NCBI GenBank assembly: GCA_002394165.1
Contig: DGTA01000041.1
Location: 1 to 11,634, forward strand
Source: Lachnospiraceae bacterium UBA4348
Lineage (GTDB): Bacteria > Bacillota > Clostridia > Lachnospirales > Lachnospiraceae
Direction of reading: 5' to 3'
DNA: 11,634 bases
Shown here: positions 1 to 6,767 of the stretch, piece after piece
Layout: each line of letters opens with the position of its first letter
Position numbering within the stretch: position 1 is the first letter of the stretch
Position numbers and translations under genes: made by a program
Notes under the pieces: model-generated
Told to the model about the DNA's origin: nothing
Database searches by the model: none
What the model saw: the letters and a program-made list of their open reading frames with translations, nothing else

Positions 1-168
1 AAATCTGGCGTTGCGAAGTAGTAGACGTCTGTTTTCTGGTTGTAAAAATACGAGAACGTGCCGTCCATCTTCACGGTCTTGCCATGATAGGTTTCCGGTA
101 CCTGCATCATCTGGAAGACTTCCGAGTAGACAACCGGAACACAGGATCAGAAGCGGCCATTTTTTCAT
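1..168 (-). pseudogene. Small secreted/lipoprotein gene, partial and apparently frameshifted
   Basis: An ATG at 168-166 overlaps the stop of the upstream metal-binding-protein gene as TAATG, so translation is probably coupled. That frame begins MKKWPLLILCSGC, a short hydrophobic stretch with a lipobox-like Cys, and stays open to the window edge, but after about residue 13 it reads as nonsense. From position 131 to the edge a different frame (one base off) gives a protein-like sequence containing VYSEVFQMM, then YHGKTVKMDGTFSYFY, then DVYYFA. From memory this resembles a family of small Clostridia lipoproteins with a (V)YSEV..M and Y.GKTVKM.G core. That frame has a TGA just upstream (149-147) and no good start. 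A deletion or indel between the signal sequence and the core would explain both frames. The signal region is also shorter than I would expect. Alternatives are a sequencing error or programmed frameshifting. The rest of the gene lies outside the window. Confidence 0.55.
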
Positions 169-1127
169 TACTTAAGCGCCTCCTTGAGCACTTCCAGGTT
201 TTTCTCCATGATGGAGAGGTAGTCAGCCCCGTTTTCAATATCCTTCCGGGTAGTTCCCTGCATGGAATCAAGAATCAGGATCTGGAGACCGTCCGATTTC
301 GCATTGTTTGCGATCGTCTCAGCAAGACGGCAGTCACTGCCCTCGATCGCCATAATGGAGTGAAGGGAGAGTTCCTCCATTTTCTGTGACAGGAAGATGA
401 CGGTTTCGAAGCTCGCCTCTGTCTCCGCAGAGCAGCCGGCGAAAGCGGCATAATAATCGATGCCGTAATCGTCTGTCATATAGCGGAACGGGAAGCGGTC
501 GCCAAACAGGAGCGTTTTGACCGGTGCGGCATCCACCACGGCCTGGTATTCCCCGTCAAGCTCATCGATCCTGGCGGAGTATTCTTCTTCATTGGAAGCG
601 TATTGGTCCGCGTGATCAGGATCGATCTCCTGAAGGGCCTGGCAGATGGATTTTGTCAGAATGGATGCGTTGCGGAGGGAGAGCCATACATGCTCATCGT
701 ATTCAGGCCCCTCTTCGTGCCCGTGTTCTTCGGCCTCCATGCCTTCAACGATCTCTTCTTCTTTTGCATGGTCTCCAAGCACTTCCAGAAGATTGATCAC
801 CTTCATGTCTTTGTTTACGGCTTCACCCAGGGCATCCTCCACCCAGCGGTCAGATTCGCCTCCGACGTAGATAAAAAGATCACAGGTCGAGATCTTAAGG
901 ATGTCGTCGGCAGTCGGCTGATAGCTGTGAAGATCCACCCCGTTGTCGAGGAGAAGAGTGGTCTCGGCCCCTGCGGGGTTGTCTCCGAGGATGTTGATGA
1001 CCCAGTCATATTCGGGGAAAATGGTGGTTACGATGGAAATGGGAGCATCCTCCTGCGCACAGGCGGACACACCGAAAACGCCCGCCGCGAACGCAGCGGC
1101 GATCACAGGGATAAGTATTTTTTTCAT
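168..1127 (-). CDS. Metal (zinc/manganese-type) ABC transporter substrate-binding lipoprotein, ZnuA-like
   Basis: This 319-residue protein is a cluster A-I (ZnuA/TroA) solute-binding protein that would capture a divalent metal outside the cell for an ABC importer. It starts with a signal peptide ending in a lipobox-like VSAC, with the lipidated Cys at residue 23. Family marks in order are IVTTIFPEYDW (32-42), the first ligand His in DLHSYQP (H67), a short acidic His loop (HGHEE at 135-139), and the second ligand His in DEHVWLS (H146). The usual third ligand, a His before the AFGY-like segment, is replaced: the region reads FGDRFPFRY (208-216), with D210-R211 near that place. Next come GCSAETEASF (231-240) and a C-terminal DSMQ with D288. 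GGAGG sits six bases before the ATG. A 60-residue membrane protein lies 74 bases upstream and the next gene overlaps by TAATG. No permease or ATPase gene is visible; these may lie beyond the left edge. The metal is not certain from sequence. Confidence 0.93.
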   Translation of the reverse strand: MKKILIPVIAAAFAAGVFGVSACAQEDAPISIVTTIFPEYDWVINILGDNPAGAETTLLLDNGVDLHSYQPTADDILKISTCDLFIYVGGESDRWVEDALGEAVNKDMKVINLLEVLGDHAKEEEIVEGMEAEEHGHEEGPEYDEHVWLSLRNASILTKSICQALQEIDPDHADQYASNEEEYSARIDELDGEYQAVVDAAPVKTLLFGDRFPFRYMTDDYGIDYYAAFAGCSAETEASFETVIFLSQKMEELSLHSIMAIEGSDCRLAETIANNAKSDGLQILILDSMQGTTRKDIENGADYLSIMEKNLEVLKEALK

Positions 1128-1201
1128 GATAAAACCTCCGTCGGATGTGTTTAAAATTCAAGGGGTGATCAGAAACATAGAAATATAAGACGGAGAGATC
1201 T

Positions 1202-1384
1202 TTAATTGTTGAGCCGGACCTTGTTCAGAACAGGGGTGCTGCAGATGGGGCACTCGTCCCCGTCGCACTCATGCCCGGCCTCGACGGCGAGGTACAGGGA
1301 GGAGAGCACAAGGGCAGCGAGCATCATAACGATGATGATGCCGGACAGGATCTTATCTTTCAGATGACGATTGACGGATGCCAT
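1202..1384 (-). CDS. Small single-pass membrane protein with extracytoplasmic His/Cys motif
   Basis: This 60-residue protein has a basic N-terminus (R6, K9, K11), one strong membrane segment (about 12-34), and a short tail with HECDGDECPIC, that is H38, C40, C45 and C48. By the positive-inside rule the tail faces outward. The H.C....C..C pattern is a plausible metal site or disulfide/thiol motif. I chose the ATG at 1384 because AAAGGGGGAG precedes it. An upstream in-frame ATG at 1423 lies inside the predicted promoter and would add a charged, non-conserved-looking leader. It is the first gene of the transcript with the ZnuA-like protein, so a role in metal uptake, sensing or delivery is inferred. 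I recall similar GH(D/E)C.G..CPIC proteins beside zinc transporters in Clostridia but know no assigned function. The gene is real on the strength of RBS, promoter, composition and context. Confidence 0.8.
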   Translation of the reverse strand: MASVNRHLKDKILSGIIIVMMLAALVLSSLYLAVEAGHECDGDECPICSTPVLNKVRLNN

Positions 1385-1413
1385 CGGCGGCTCCCCCTTT
1401 CTGCGTTTTTCTG

Positions 1414-1442
1414 AATCTATCATTAGAAATGGCGGGTGTCAA
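1414..1442 (-). promoter_or_regulatory. Promoter of the small membrane protein / ZnuA-like operon
   Basis: On the minus strand a perfect -35 TTGACA (1442-1437) is followed after 17 bases by TAGATT (1419-1414, four of six to TATAAT). Transcription would start near 1407, about 20 bases before the ATG at 1384. I could not identify a convincing Zur/Fur or AdcR-type palindrome overlapping it, so metal control is only expected from the gene content. Confidence 0.6.
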
Positions 1443-1496
1443 GAAAGGCACCGGCCCGGGCTGTTGTTGCCGGATCTGAAAAGGGTTATAATCTTA

Positions 1497-2156
1497 TCAG
1501 GCGCAGCCCGTCATCTTCAGGGCATAATTGACGATCCGCTGGGAGAGGGGCATGCAAAACTCCGCCACCGGTCCGACCAGGAATGCGCACACCAGCGTGC
1601 CGACGCCGAAACGACCGCCAAGGAGTGCTCCGATCAGGACAAAACAAAAATCCACGATGATCCGGATGACGCCAAAGCGCTTCCCGCATTTTTCGCTGAT
1701 GACCACAGCGACCAGGTCATTGGGGCCGGTGCCCGCCTCGGAGCGGATAACGATCGTCATGCCGAAGGCGAGGATCATGCAGCCGGCGACCAGCGCAAGG
1801 ACCTTGACCGGCAGGGGCGACTGGGGAATATGCAGTCCCGCAAGAAGCCAGGTGAAAAAGTCTATGATCGGCCCGCCGCAGAACATGCACACGACGGTGC
1901 CGGCCTTGATATAGGAGCGGTCCGTGATCAGCAGGATAAGGATGATCAAAAAACAGACGGCCATGTGAGTCATCCCGTGCGTGATCTGCACGGCTCCGGC
2001 CGCACCGGCCAGGCGGTGCAGACCCTGGATGAGGACATTGAAGGGATCCGCACCCAGATCCGACAGGATGAATAAAGTAACGCCCAGGTGGGCGATCGTC
2101 AGACCGAGAAAAAGAACGACCAGACGGACGATATATTCTCTGAGATTTTTTTGCAT
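1497..2156 (-). CDS. YczE/YitT-type integral membrane protein
   Basis: This 219-residue hydrophobic protein has about five or six membrane segments (roughly 8-30, 62-80, 84-101, 117-137, 160-180, 182-203). It carries the repeated small-residue signatures typical of the YczE family: LGADPFNVL near residue 34, GTGPNDLV near 142, then a GxxRxxxD-like segment (FGVIRIIVDF), LLGGRFGVGT and FLVGPVAEF. Members are widespread in Firmicutes and poorly characterised; B. subtilis YczE has been linked to surfactin-type peptide synthesis, but no such cluster is seen here. A weak AAGGA lies about ten bases before the ATG. It is transcribed away from the phosphoesterase gene, separated by 107 bases, and in the same direction as the metal operon, which has its own promoter downstream. 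Function is unassigned; a transporter-like role is only possible. Confidence 0.88.
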   Translation of the reverse strand: MQKNLREYIVRLVVLFLGLTIAHLGVTLFILSDLGADPFNVLIQGLHRLAGAAGAVQITHGMTHMAVCFLIILILLITDRSYIKAGTVVCMFCGGPIIDFFTWLLAGLHIPQSPLPVKVLALVAGCMILAFGMTIVIRSEAGTGPNDLVAVVISEKCGKRFGVIRIIVDFCFVLIGALLGGRFGVGTLVCAFLVGPVAEFCMPLSQRIVNYALKMTGCA

Positions 2157-2263
2157 GATCGAATATTCCTTATAAAGTGCTTTCTTCGCGGAGACGGACT
2201 AAAGATAACACAGATAACAGCAGCGCTTCAAGCTGTTTGATTTCAGAAAGGAAAAACGCTTCC
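2157..2263 (+). promoter_or_regulatory. Divergent intergenic region with a possible -10 for the five-gene redox operon
   Basis: The 107 bases between the divergent membrane-protein and phosphoesterase genes must hold promoters for both. The best plus-strand -10 is TATAAA at 2171-2176. No good -35 is found at normal spacing; TTGCAT at 2151-2156 is too close. AGAAAGGA at 2245-2252 is the ribosome site for the start at 2264, at a rather long spacing of 11 bases. On the minus strand TTGAAG (2233-2228) with a poor -10 is the only weak candidate. Nothing else was seen. Confidence 0.3.
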
Positions 2264-3010
2264 ATGAGCCTGTATGCCATCGGTGACCTGCATCTGCATT
2301 TTCAGTCCGAGCTCAAGGCACGCTCGCAGCTTAAGGACCGGGTCTGGAGAAACCATGAGGAGAAGTTTCGGAAGAACTGTGAGAAGATGATCAGCGGGGA
2401 CGATACTCTTGTTCTGGTGGGTGATCACAGCTGGGGGAAGAATCTGGAGCAGTGTGAGCAGGACCTGGAGTATATCCGGGATCTTCCGGGGAGGAAGATC
2501 CTGACCCGCGGCAACCATGACATGTTCTGGGACGCAAAGAAAACGAACCGGCTCAATGAACTTTTCAGGCCGAACCTTACATTCCTGCAGGACAGCTATG
2601 AAACCTACCGGGATTATGCGCTTGTCGGGACGAAGGGATACATCTTTGAAGGACCATATTACCTGAACCGTTACGGGCAGATCATCGGATGGGATGAGGA
2701 AGCGGCCGAAAAAGCAAAAAAGCTGGTCAGCCGCGAGCTTGGCCGGCTGCGCACCTCATTTGAGCTGGCGAAGGCGGACGGATACCGCAGATTCATCATG
2801 TTCCTGCACTATCCGCCGACCAACATCCTGGAGGAGCGCAGCGGCTATACCGATATGGCGGAGGAATACGGGGCAGAGCAGGTGATCTATGCCCACAGCC
2901 ATGGGGAGAGCCGGTTTTATGACAGTATCCACGGGGAATACCGGGGCAGGCGCTACAGCCTGGTGTCGGGAGATTTCCTGAAGTGGAAGCCGATGAAAGT
3001 GCTGGATTGA
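2264..3010 (+). CDS. Calcineurin-like metallophosphoesterase (COG1768-like)
   Basis: This is a 248-residue cytoplasmic phosphoesterase with the full two-metal motif set: GDLHLH (D8, H10), GDHSWG (D54), GNHD (N84, H85), FLHYPP (H182) and AHSHG (H211, H213). The start is MSLYAIGDLHLH at 2264, because the catalytic strand begins at once, as is usual for this family; an in-frame ATG at 2177 would add 29 low-complexity residues that start within the presumed promoter. The substrate cannot be read from sequence; relatives are annotated as predicted phosphohydrolases. It is the first gene of a tight co-directional run with an alpha/beta hydrolase (43 bases downstream) and a GlpA-like redox module, so a phosphorylated substrate or product linked to that pathway is a reasonable inference. 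W57 and the tryptophan-rich WKPMK end look typical of the group. Confidence 0.92.
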   Translation: MSLYAIGDLHLHFQSELKARSQLKDRVWRNHEEKFRKNCEKMISGDDTLVLVGDHSWGKNLEQCEQDLEYIRDLPGRKILTRGNHDMFWDAKKTNRLNELFRPNLTFLQDSYETYRDYALVGTKGYIFEGPYYLNRYGQIIGWDEEAAEKAKKLVSRELGRLRTSFELAKADGYRRFIMFLHYPPTNILEERSGYTDMAEEYGAEQVIYAHSHGESRFYDSIHGEYRGRRYSLVSGDFLKWKPMKVLD

Positions 3011-3053
3011 GACGACAGTATCAGATAATGACTGAAAAGGGAGGACAGACCGG

Positions 3054-3614
3054 ATGAAGAGACTTGCCGTGTTTTTTCCCGGTATCGGGTATACCGTGGA
3101 TAAGCCGCTGATGCATTACAGCCGCAGACTGGCAGCCCAGAGCGGCTTTGAAGTGAAGCTGCTTCCATATACCGGTTTTCCGGAGAAGATCCGGGGAGAC
3201 CGCACAAAGATGGAGGAGAGCTACCGGATCGCCAGGCAGCAGGCGAAAGAGATGATGGCCGACACCGACCTGGCTGCGTATGATGATATCCTGTTTGTGG
3301 GTAAAAGCATAGGGACGATCGTCGCCGCCGAGATGGCGGCTGATTCACCGGCGCGCAGCCGCATCCGCCTGGTGCTGTACACCCCCATCGAGGATACCTT
3401 CTCCTTCCCGGTGGCGAACGCCGTCGCCTTTACCGGGGCGAAAGACCCGTGGGTCAAAGGACCGGATTCTATCCCGGCCCTATGTGACAGGAGCGGGATC
3501 CCGTGCGTGGTGATCGACGGTGCAAACCACTCGCTCGAGAGCGGGGATATACAAAAAGACCTGAAGGCGATGATAAAGATCATGGAACGGACACAGCAGT
3601 TCATGGATGAATAA
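3054..3614 (+). CDS. Small alpha/beta-hydrolase-like protein
   Basis: This 186-residue protein has an alpha/beta-hydrolase layout: an opening strand LAVFFPGIGY (4-13), the nucleophile elbow GKSIG (83-87, Ser85), a late strand with acid FTGAKDPW (126-133, Asp131), and the catalytic His in DGANHSLE (155-162, His159). The order and spacing of Ser, Asp and His fit a catalytic triad, although the fold is shorter than typical hydrolases (about 250 or more residues) and lacks an obvious lid. No signal peptide is present, so it is cytoplasmic. GGGAGG is ten bases before the ATG. It sits 43 bases after the phosphoesterase and 15 bases before the GlpA-like gene, so all are probably co-transcribed. It may be an esterase, thioesterase or peptidase-like enzyme; the substrate is unknown. 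Confidence 0.88.
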   Translation: MKRLAVFFPGIGYTVDKPLMHYSRRLAAQSGFEVKLLPYTGFPEKIRGDRTKMEESYRIARQQAKEMMADTDLAAYDDILFVGKSIGTIVAAEMAADSPARSRIRLVLYTPIEDTFSFPVANAVAFTGAKDPWVKGPDSIPALCDRSGIPCVVIDGANHSLESGDIQKDLKAMIKIMERTQQFMDE

Positions 3615-3629
3615 GACGGAGGATGACGA

Positions 3630-5081
3630 ATGTATGATGTTGTGATTATCGGCGCCGGTGTGACCGGCTGCGCCATAGCCCGGTTCCTTTCGGCGTACCG
3701 CGGTTCGTTCTGCGTGCTGGAACGATCGGAGGATGTCTGCACGGGAACTTCCAAGGCGAATTCAGCGATCATTCACGCCGGGTTTGATGCGGCCCACGGG
3801 TCGCTGATGGCAAAGTATAACCTGCTGGGAAACAGGATGTATCCGGAGCTGGCGAAGGAACTTGATTTTGAATATAAAAACAACGGCTCGCTGGTGCTGG
3901 CGCTTCACGAGGAAGATATCCACAAGCTGGAAGAGCTGATGGAGAACGGCAGGAAAAATGGGGTGGAAGGCCTCGAGATCGTGGGGCGGGAGCGCCTGAA
4001 GGAACTGGAGCCGGCGGTGGGACATGTTCCGGTGGCAGCCCTGTATGCACCCACGGCGGGCATCATCTGTCCCTTCGGGGCGACCATCGCTTTTGCGGAG
4101 AACGCCTGCACCAACGGCGTGGAATTCCGCTTTGACACAGAGGTAAAGGGCCTTGGTCCGGCACAGGACGAGAACGGGGAAAGCTGCTGGGTCGTCCAGA
4201 CGGCGCAGGGTGTGATCCGCACCAGGACGGTGGTCAACGCGGCCGGTGTCTATTCGGACGTCCTCCACAACATGGTCTCGGCCGACAAGATCCACATTAC
4301 GCCCAGGCGCGGGGACTATCTCCTTCTCGACCGCAAGACCGGGGGATATGTAAAGCACACGGTATTCCAGGTGCCCGGCAAGTTCGGAAAGGGCGTACTG
4401 GTGAGCCCGACAGTCCATGGCAATACCATCATCGGGCCGACGGCGGAGGATATTGACGATAAGGAAGGCGTGGAGACCACCGCCGAAGGGTTTGATGACC
4501 TGATGGAAAAGGCGGGCTTCGCCTTTGATGATCTTCCCCTGCGCGAAGTGATCACGAGCTTCGCCGGACTCAGGGCCCACGAAGACCGTCATGATTTTAT
4601 ACTCGGAGAGGTGAAGGACGCCCCGGGCTTCTTTGACTGCGCGGGGATCGAATCCCCCGGACTGACCGCGGCGCCGGCGATCGGAAAAGAGATCGCCGGG
4701 CAGCTGGCAGAAAAACTGGGACTGAAGGAAAATCCGGATTTCGTGGGTACGAGAAAGGGCTTCCCCGACGTGAAGAGCCTTCCGCCCGATGAGATCGCGG
4801 CTCTCGTGAAAGAGAAGCCGGACTACGGCCGGATCGTCTGCCGGTGTGAGCAGGTGAGCGAGGGAGCGATCATCGACGCGATCAGGCGGCCTTTGGGAGC
4901 AAGGAGCCTGGACGGCGTCAAAAGAAGAGTCCGGGCCGGCATGGGCAGGTGCCAGGGCGGCTTCTGTTCGCCCAGGATCATGGATATCCTCGCCAGGGAA
5001 TGGGGCGTCGATCCGGCCGATATCACAAAGGCCGGCGGACATTCGTCCGTGATCGTCGGCCTGGTCAAGGACAGAGTATGA
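3630..5081 (+). CDS. GlpA-like FAD-dependent dehydrogenase with C-terminal BFD-type cysteine domain
   Basis: This 483-residue protein has an N-terminal DAO-type FAD fold with dinucleotide motif IGAGVTG (7-13) and the ribose-binding acid at E31. After it come SANSAIIHAG-like residues (KANSAIIHAG, 42-51), ITPRRGDYLLL, SFAGLRAHEDRHDF and the GIESPGLTAAPAIG segment that closes the FAD site in glycerol-3-phosphate and L-2-hydroxyglutarate dehydrogenases. The C-terminus (about 400-470) is a BFD-like domain with C404, C406, C441 and C446 (C.C then C....C), which normally binds a [2Fe-2S] cluster. This matches GlpA of anaerobic glycerol-3-phosphate dehydrogenase, slightly shorter than the E. coli protein. 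GGAGG lies eight bases upstream of the ATG. It is followed after 11 bases by a GlpB-like/NADH-type partner and by DUF1667. The substrate is probably glycerol-3-phosphate, but another 2-hydroxy acid or amino acid is possible. Confidence 0.9.
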   Translation: MYDVVIIGAGVTGCAIARFLSAYRGSFCVLERSEDVCTGTSKANSAIIHAGFDAAHGSLMAKYNLLGNRMYPELAKELDFEYKNNGSLVLALHEEDIHKLEELMENGRKNGVEGLEIVGRERLKELEPAVGHVPVAALYAPTAGIICPFGATIAFAENACTNGVEFRFDTEVKGLGPAQDENGESCWVVQTAQGVIRTRTVVNAAGVYSDVLHNMVSADKIHITPRRGDYLLLDRKTGGYVKHTVFQVPGKFGKGVLVSPTVHGNTIIGPTAEDIDDKEGVETTAEGFDDLMEKAGFAFDDLPLREVITSFAGLRAHEDRHDFILGEVKDAPGFFDCAGIESPGLTAAPAIGKEIAGQLAEKLGLKENPDFVGTRKGFPDVKSLPPDEIAALVKEKPDYGRIVCRCEQVSEGAIIDAIRRPLGARSLDGVKRRVRAGMGRCQGGFCSPRIMDILAREWGVDPADITKAGGHSSVIVGLVKDRV

Positions 5082-5092
5082 AGGAGGGGCCA

Positions 5093-6397
5093 ATGAATAA
5101 GACAGATTATGACTTGATCGTGATCGGCGGCGGTCCCGCCGGACTGGCTGCTGCCATCGGCGCCTATGACGCCGGGGAGAAAAACATTCTCATCCTGGAG
5201 CGGGACACCCGCCTTGGCGGCATCCTCAACCAGTGCATCCATAACGGATTTGGCCTGCATACTTTCCAGGAGGAACTGACCGGGCCGGAATACGCGCAGC
5301 GATTTGCCGATCTTGTCCTCGAACGCGGGATCGAATGCAGGCTCGATACCATGGTCGTTTCCGTGGGGACCGACGCGGAGGGGATCAAGGAGGTGGCGGC
5401 CGTCAACGAGACGGATGGTCTTCTGCGCCTCAGGACCAGGGCGCTGATCCTGGCCATGGGATGCCGGGAGAGAAGCCGGGGGGCCCTCAACATTCCCGGG
5501 TTCCGCCCCGCCGGCATTTTCTCGGCTGGCACGGCGCAGCGGCTGGTCAACATTGAAGGATACCTGCCGGGCAGACGGGTGGTGATCCTCGGCTCCGGCG
5601 ATATAGGACTGATCATGGCCAGGCGCATGACGCTCGAAGGGGCAAAGGTGCTGGTCTGCGCGGAGCTGATGCCCTACTCGGGAGGCCTCAAGAGAAATAT
5701 CGTCCAGTGCCTGGATGATTTCGGGATCCCCCTCAGACTTTCCCATACGGTGGTCCGCATCGAGGGAAAAGAACGTGTGGAAGGCGTCGTCCTGGCGAAG
5801 GTGGGGTCGGACCGCAAGCCCATTCCGGGGACGGAGGAGCATTACGAGTGTGATACGCTTCTGCTTTCCGTGGGCCTTCTTCCCGAGAATGAGCTCACGG
5901 TGGGCCTTGGCGCCGAGATGAGCCGTGTCACGGGAGGACCGGTGGTCAATGAATCGCTGGAGACTTCGGTTCCGGGAGTGTTCGCCGCCGGAAATGTGCT
6001 TCATGTCCACGATCTGGTGGATTATGTCAGTGAGGAGGCGAAGCTTGCCGGGGAAAGTGCCGCGGCCTATGTACGCGAGTGCCGGGAAGCCGAGCAGGCG
6101 GGGACAGAAAAATCCCGGGACAGGATCCCGGTCGGCTTCTCTGGCGGCATCAGGTATACGGTGCCTTCTTCGGTAGATCCCGGACGGGTCCGTCACTGGA
6201 TCAAATTCCGGTTCCGCGTGGGAGAGGTGATGACGAACCGCAGGGTGGTGCTGTCGATCGACGGGGAGAGTGTCCTTTCCAGAAAGCGCCGCGTCATGGC
6301 GCCGGGCGAGATGGAAGAGCTGGTGCTGACAAAAAAGGTGCTGGATGCGCACCCTGACATGAAGTCGCTGGAGATTCGGATAGAGGAGGACAATTGA
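5093..6397 (+). CDS. NAD(P)/FAD-dependent oxidoreductase, partner of the GlpA-like subunit
   Basis: This 434-residue protein has two Rossmann dinucleotide folds. The FAD site is IGGGPAGLAAA (11-21) with acid E37. The ALILAMGCRERSRG segment (118-130) contains the typical MG(C/A)RER of this group. The NAD(P) site is ILGSGDIG (165-172). The closing FAD motif is GVFAAGNVLHVHDLVDYV (295-312). A C-terminal beta-rich domain of about 90 residues follows (IRYTVPSS onward). The same architecture occurs in subunits beside GlpA-like proteins in Clostridia, and in HcnB/opine-oxidase-type alpha subunits. It probably passes electrons between the dehydrogenase partner and NAD or another carrier. I chose the ATG at 5093 because AAGGAGGGG (5081-5089) lies right before it; the ATG at 5078, overlapping the previous stop, lies before that site and would have none. 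It overlaps the next gene by one base (TGATG). Confidence 0.9.
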   Translation: MNKTDYDLIVIGGGPAGLAAAIGAYDAGEKNILILERDTRLGGILNQCIHNGFGLHTFQEELTGPEYAQRFADLVLERGIECRLDTMVVSVGTDAEGIKEVAAVNETDGLLRLRTRALILAMGCRERSRGALNIPGFRPAGIFSAGTAQRLVNIEGYLPGRRVVILGSGDIGLIMARRMTLEGAKVLVCAELMPYSGGLKRNIVQCLDDFGIPLRLSHTVVRIEGKERVEGVVLAKVGSDRKPIPGTEEHYECDTLLLSVGLLPENELTVGLGAEMSRVTGGPVVNESLETSVPGVFAAGNVLHVHDLVDYVSEEAKLAGESAAAYVRECREAEQAGTEKSRDRIPVGFSGGIRYTVPSSVDPGRVRHWIKFRFRVGEVMTNRRVVLSIDGESVLSRKRRVMAPGEMEELVLTKKVLDAHPDMKSLEIRIEEDN

Positions 6398-6765
6398 TGA
6401 ATACGGTAAATCTGACCTGTATAGGATGTCCGCTCGGATGCCAGATCGAGGTGATGATGGGAGATGACAATGAGATCCTCCTGATCACCGGAAATACCTG
6501 CCCAAGGGGTGAGAGCTACGCCAGGAAGGAAGTGACCGCGCCGACGCGGATCGTGACCAGCTCAGTGAGGGTGTACGGCAGCAGGACCGGCGAGCGGATG
6601 GTGTCCTTAAAGACTGCGTCCGATATTCCCAAGGACAGGATCATGGATGTGATCAGGGATCTTCGCGGCGTGGCGGTTCCGTGCCCGGTCCGGATCGGCG
6701 ATGTGCTTTTTAAAGATGTCGCCGGGACCGGGGTGGATATGATCGCCACGAAAAACGTCGATTGA
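6397..6765 (+). CDS. DUF1667 cysteine-cluster protein
   Basis: This 122-residue protein has the DUF1667 signature: C8, C11 and C15 in CIGCPLGC, then NTCPRGESYARKE with C35, and a later C96 in VPCPVRIG. The four N-terminal cysteines resemble the cluster-binding N-terminus of molybdopterin oxidoreductases, so an iron-sulfur electron-transfer role is inferred. It is almost always found after GlpA-like and FAD/NAD oxidoreductase genes in Clostridia, as here. The start at 6397 (ATG) is preferred over the TTG at 6394: GAGGAGG ends eight bases before the ATG, and the ATG overlaps the previous stop as TGATG. The last codon lies two bases from the stop of the convergent degV-like gene and no terminator hairpin is visible between them. 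Confidence 0.9.
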   Translation: MNTVNLTCIGCPLGCQIEVMMGDDNEILLITGNTCPRGESYARKEVTAPTRIVTSSVRVYGSRTGERMVSLKTASDIPKDRIMDVIRDLRGVAVPCPVRIGDVLFKDVAGTGVDMIATKNVD

Positions 6766-6767
6766 GA

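Noticed and set aside
603..1154. Plus-strand ORF of 183 codons opposite the ZnuA-like gene
   Set aside because: It is antisense to the conserved metal-binding protein and has no ribosome site or domain.
1443..1496. CCGGC/GCCGG inverted repeat between the membrane-protein gene and the metal operon as a terminator
   Set aside because: The stem is only five bases with a long loop and no T-run follows on the relevant strand.
2177..2263. Longer N-terminus for the metallophosphoesterase
   Set aside because: The extra 29 residues are low complexity, begin right after the likely -10, and delay the catalytic strand that normally starts at the N-terminus.
3762..6352. Long minus-strand ORFs (443 and 509 codons) opposite the redox genes
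   Set aside because: They mirror the codon pattern of the GC-rich plus-strand genes, have Arg/His/Pro-rich sequences without a recognisable fold, and lack ribosome sites. The plus-strand proteins have complete motifs.
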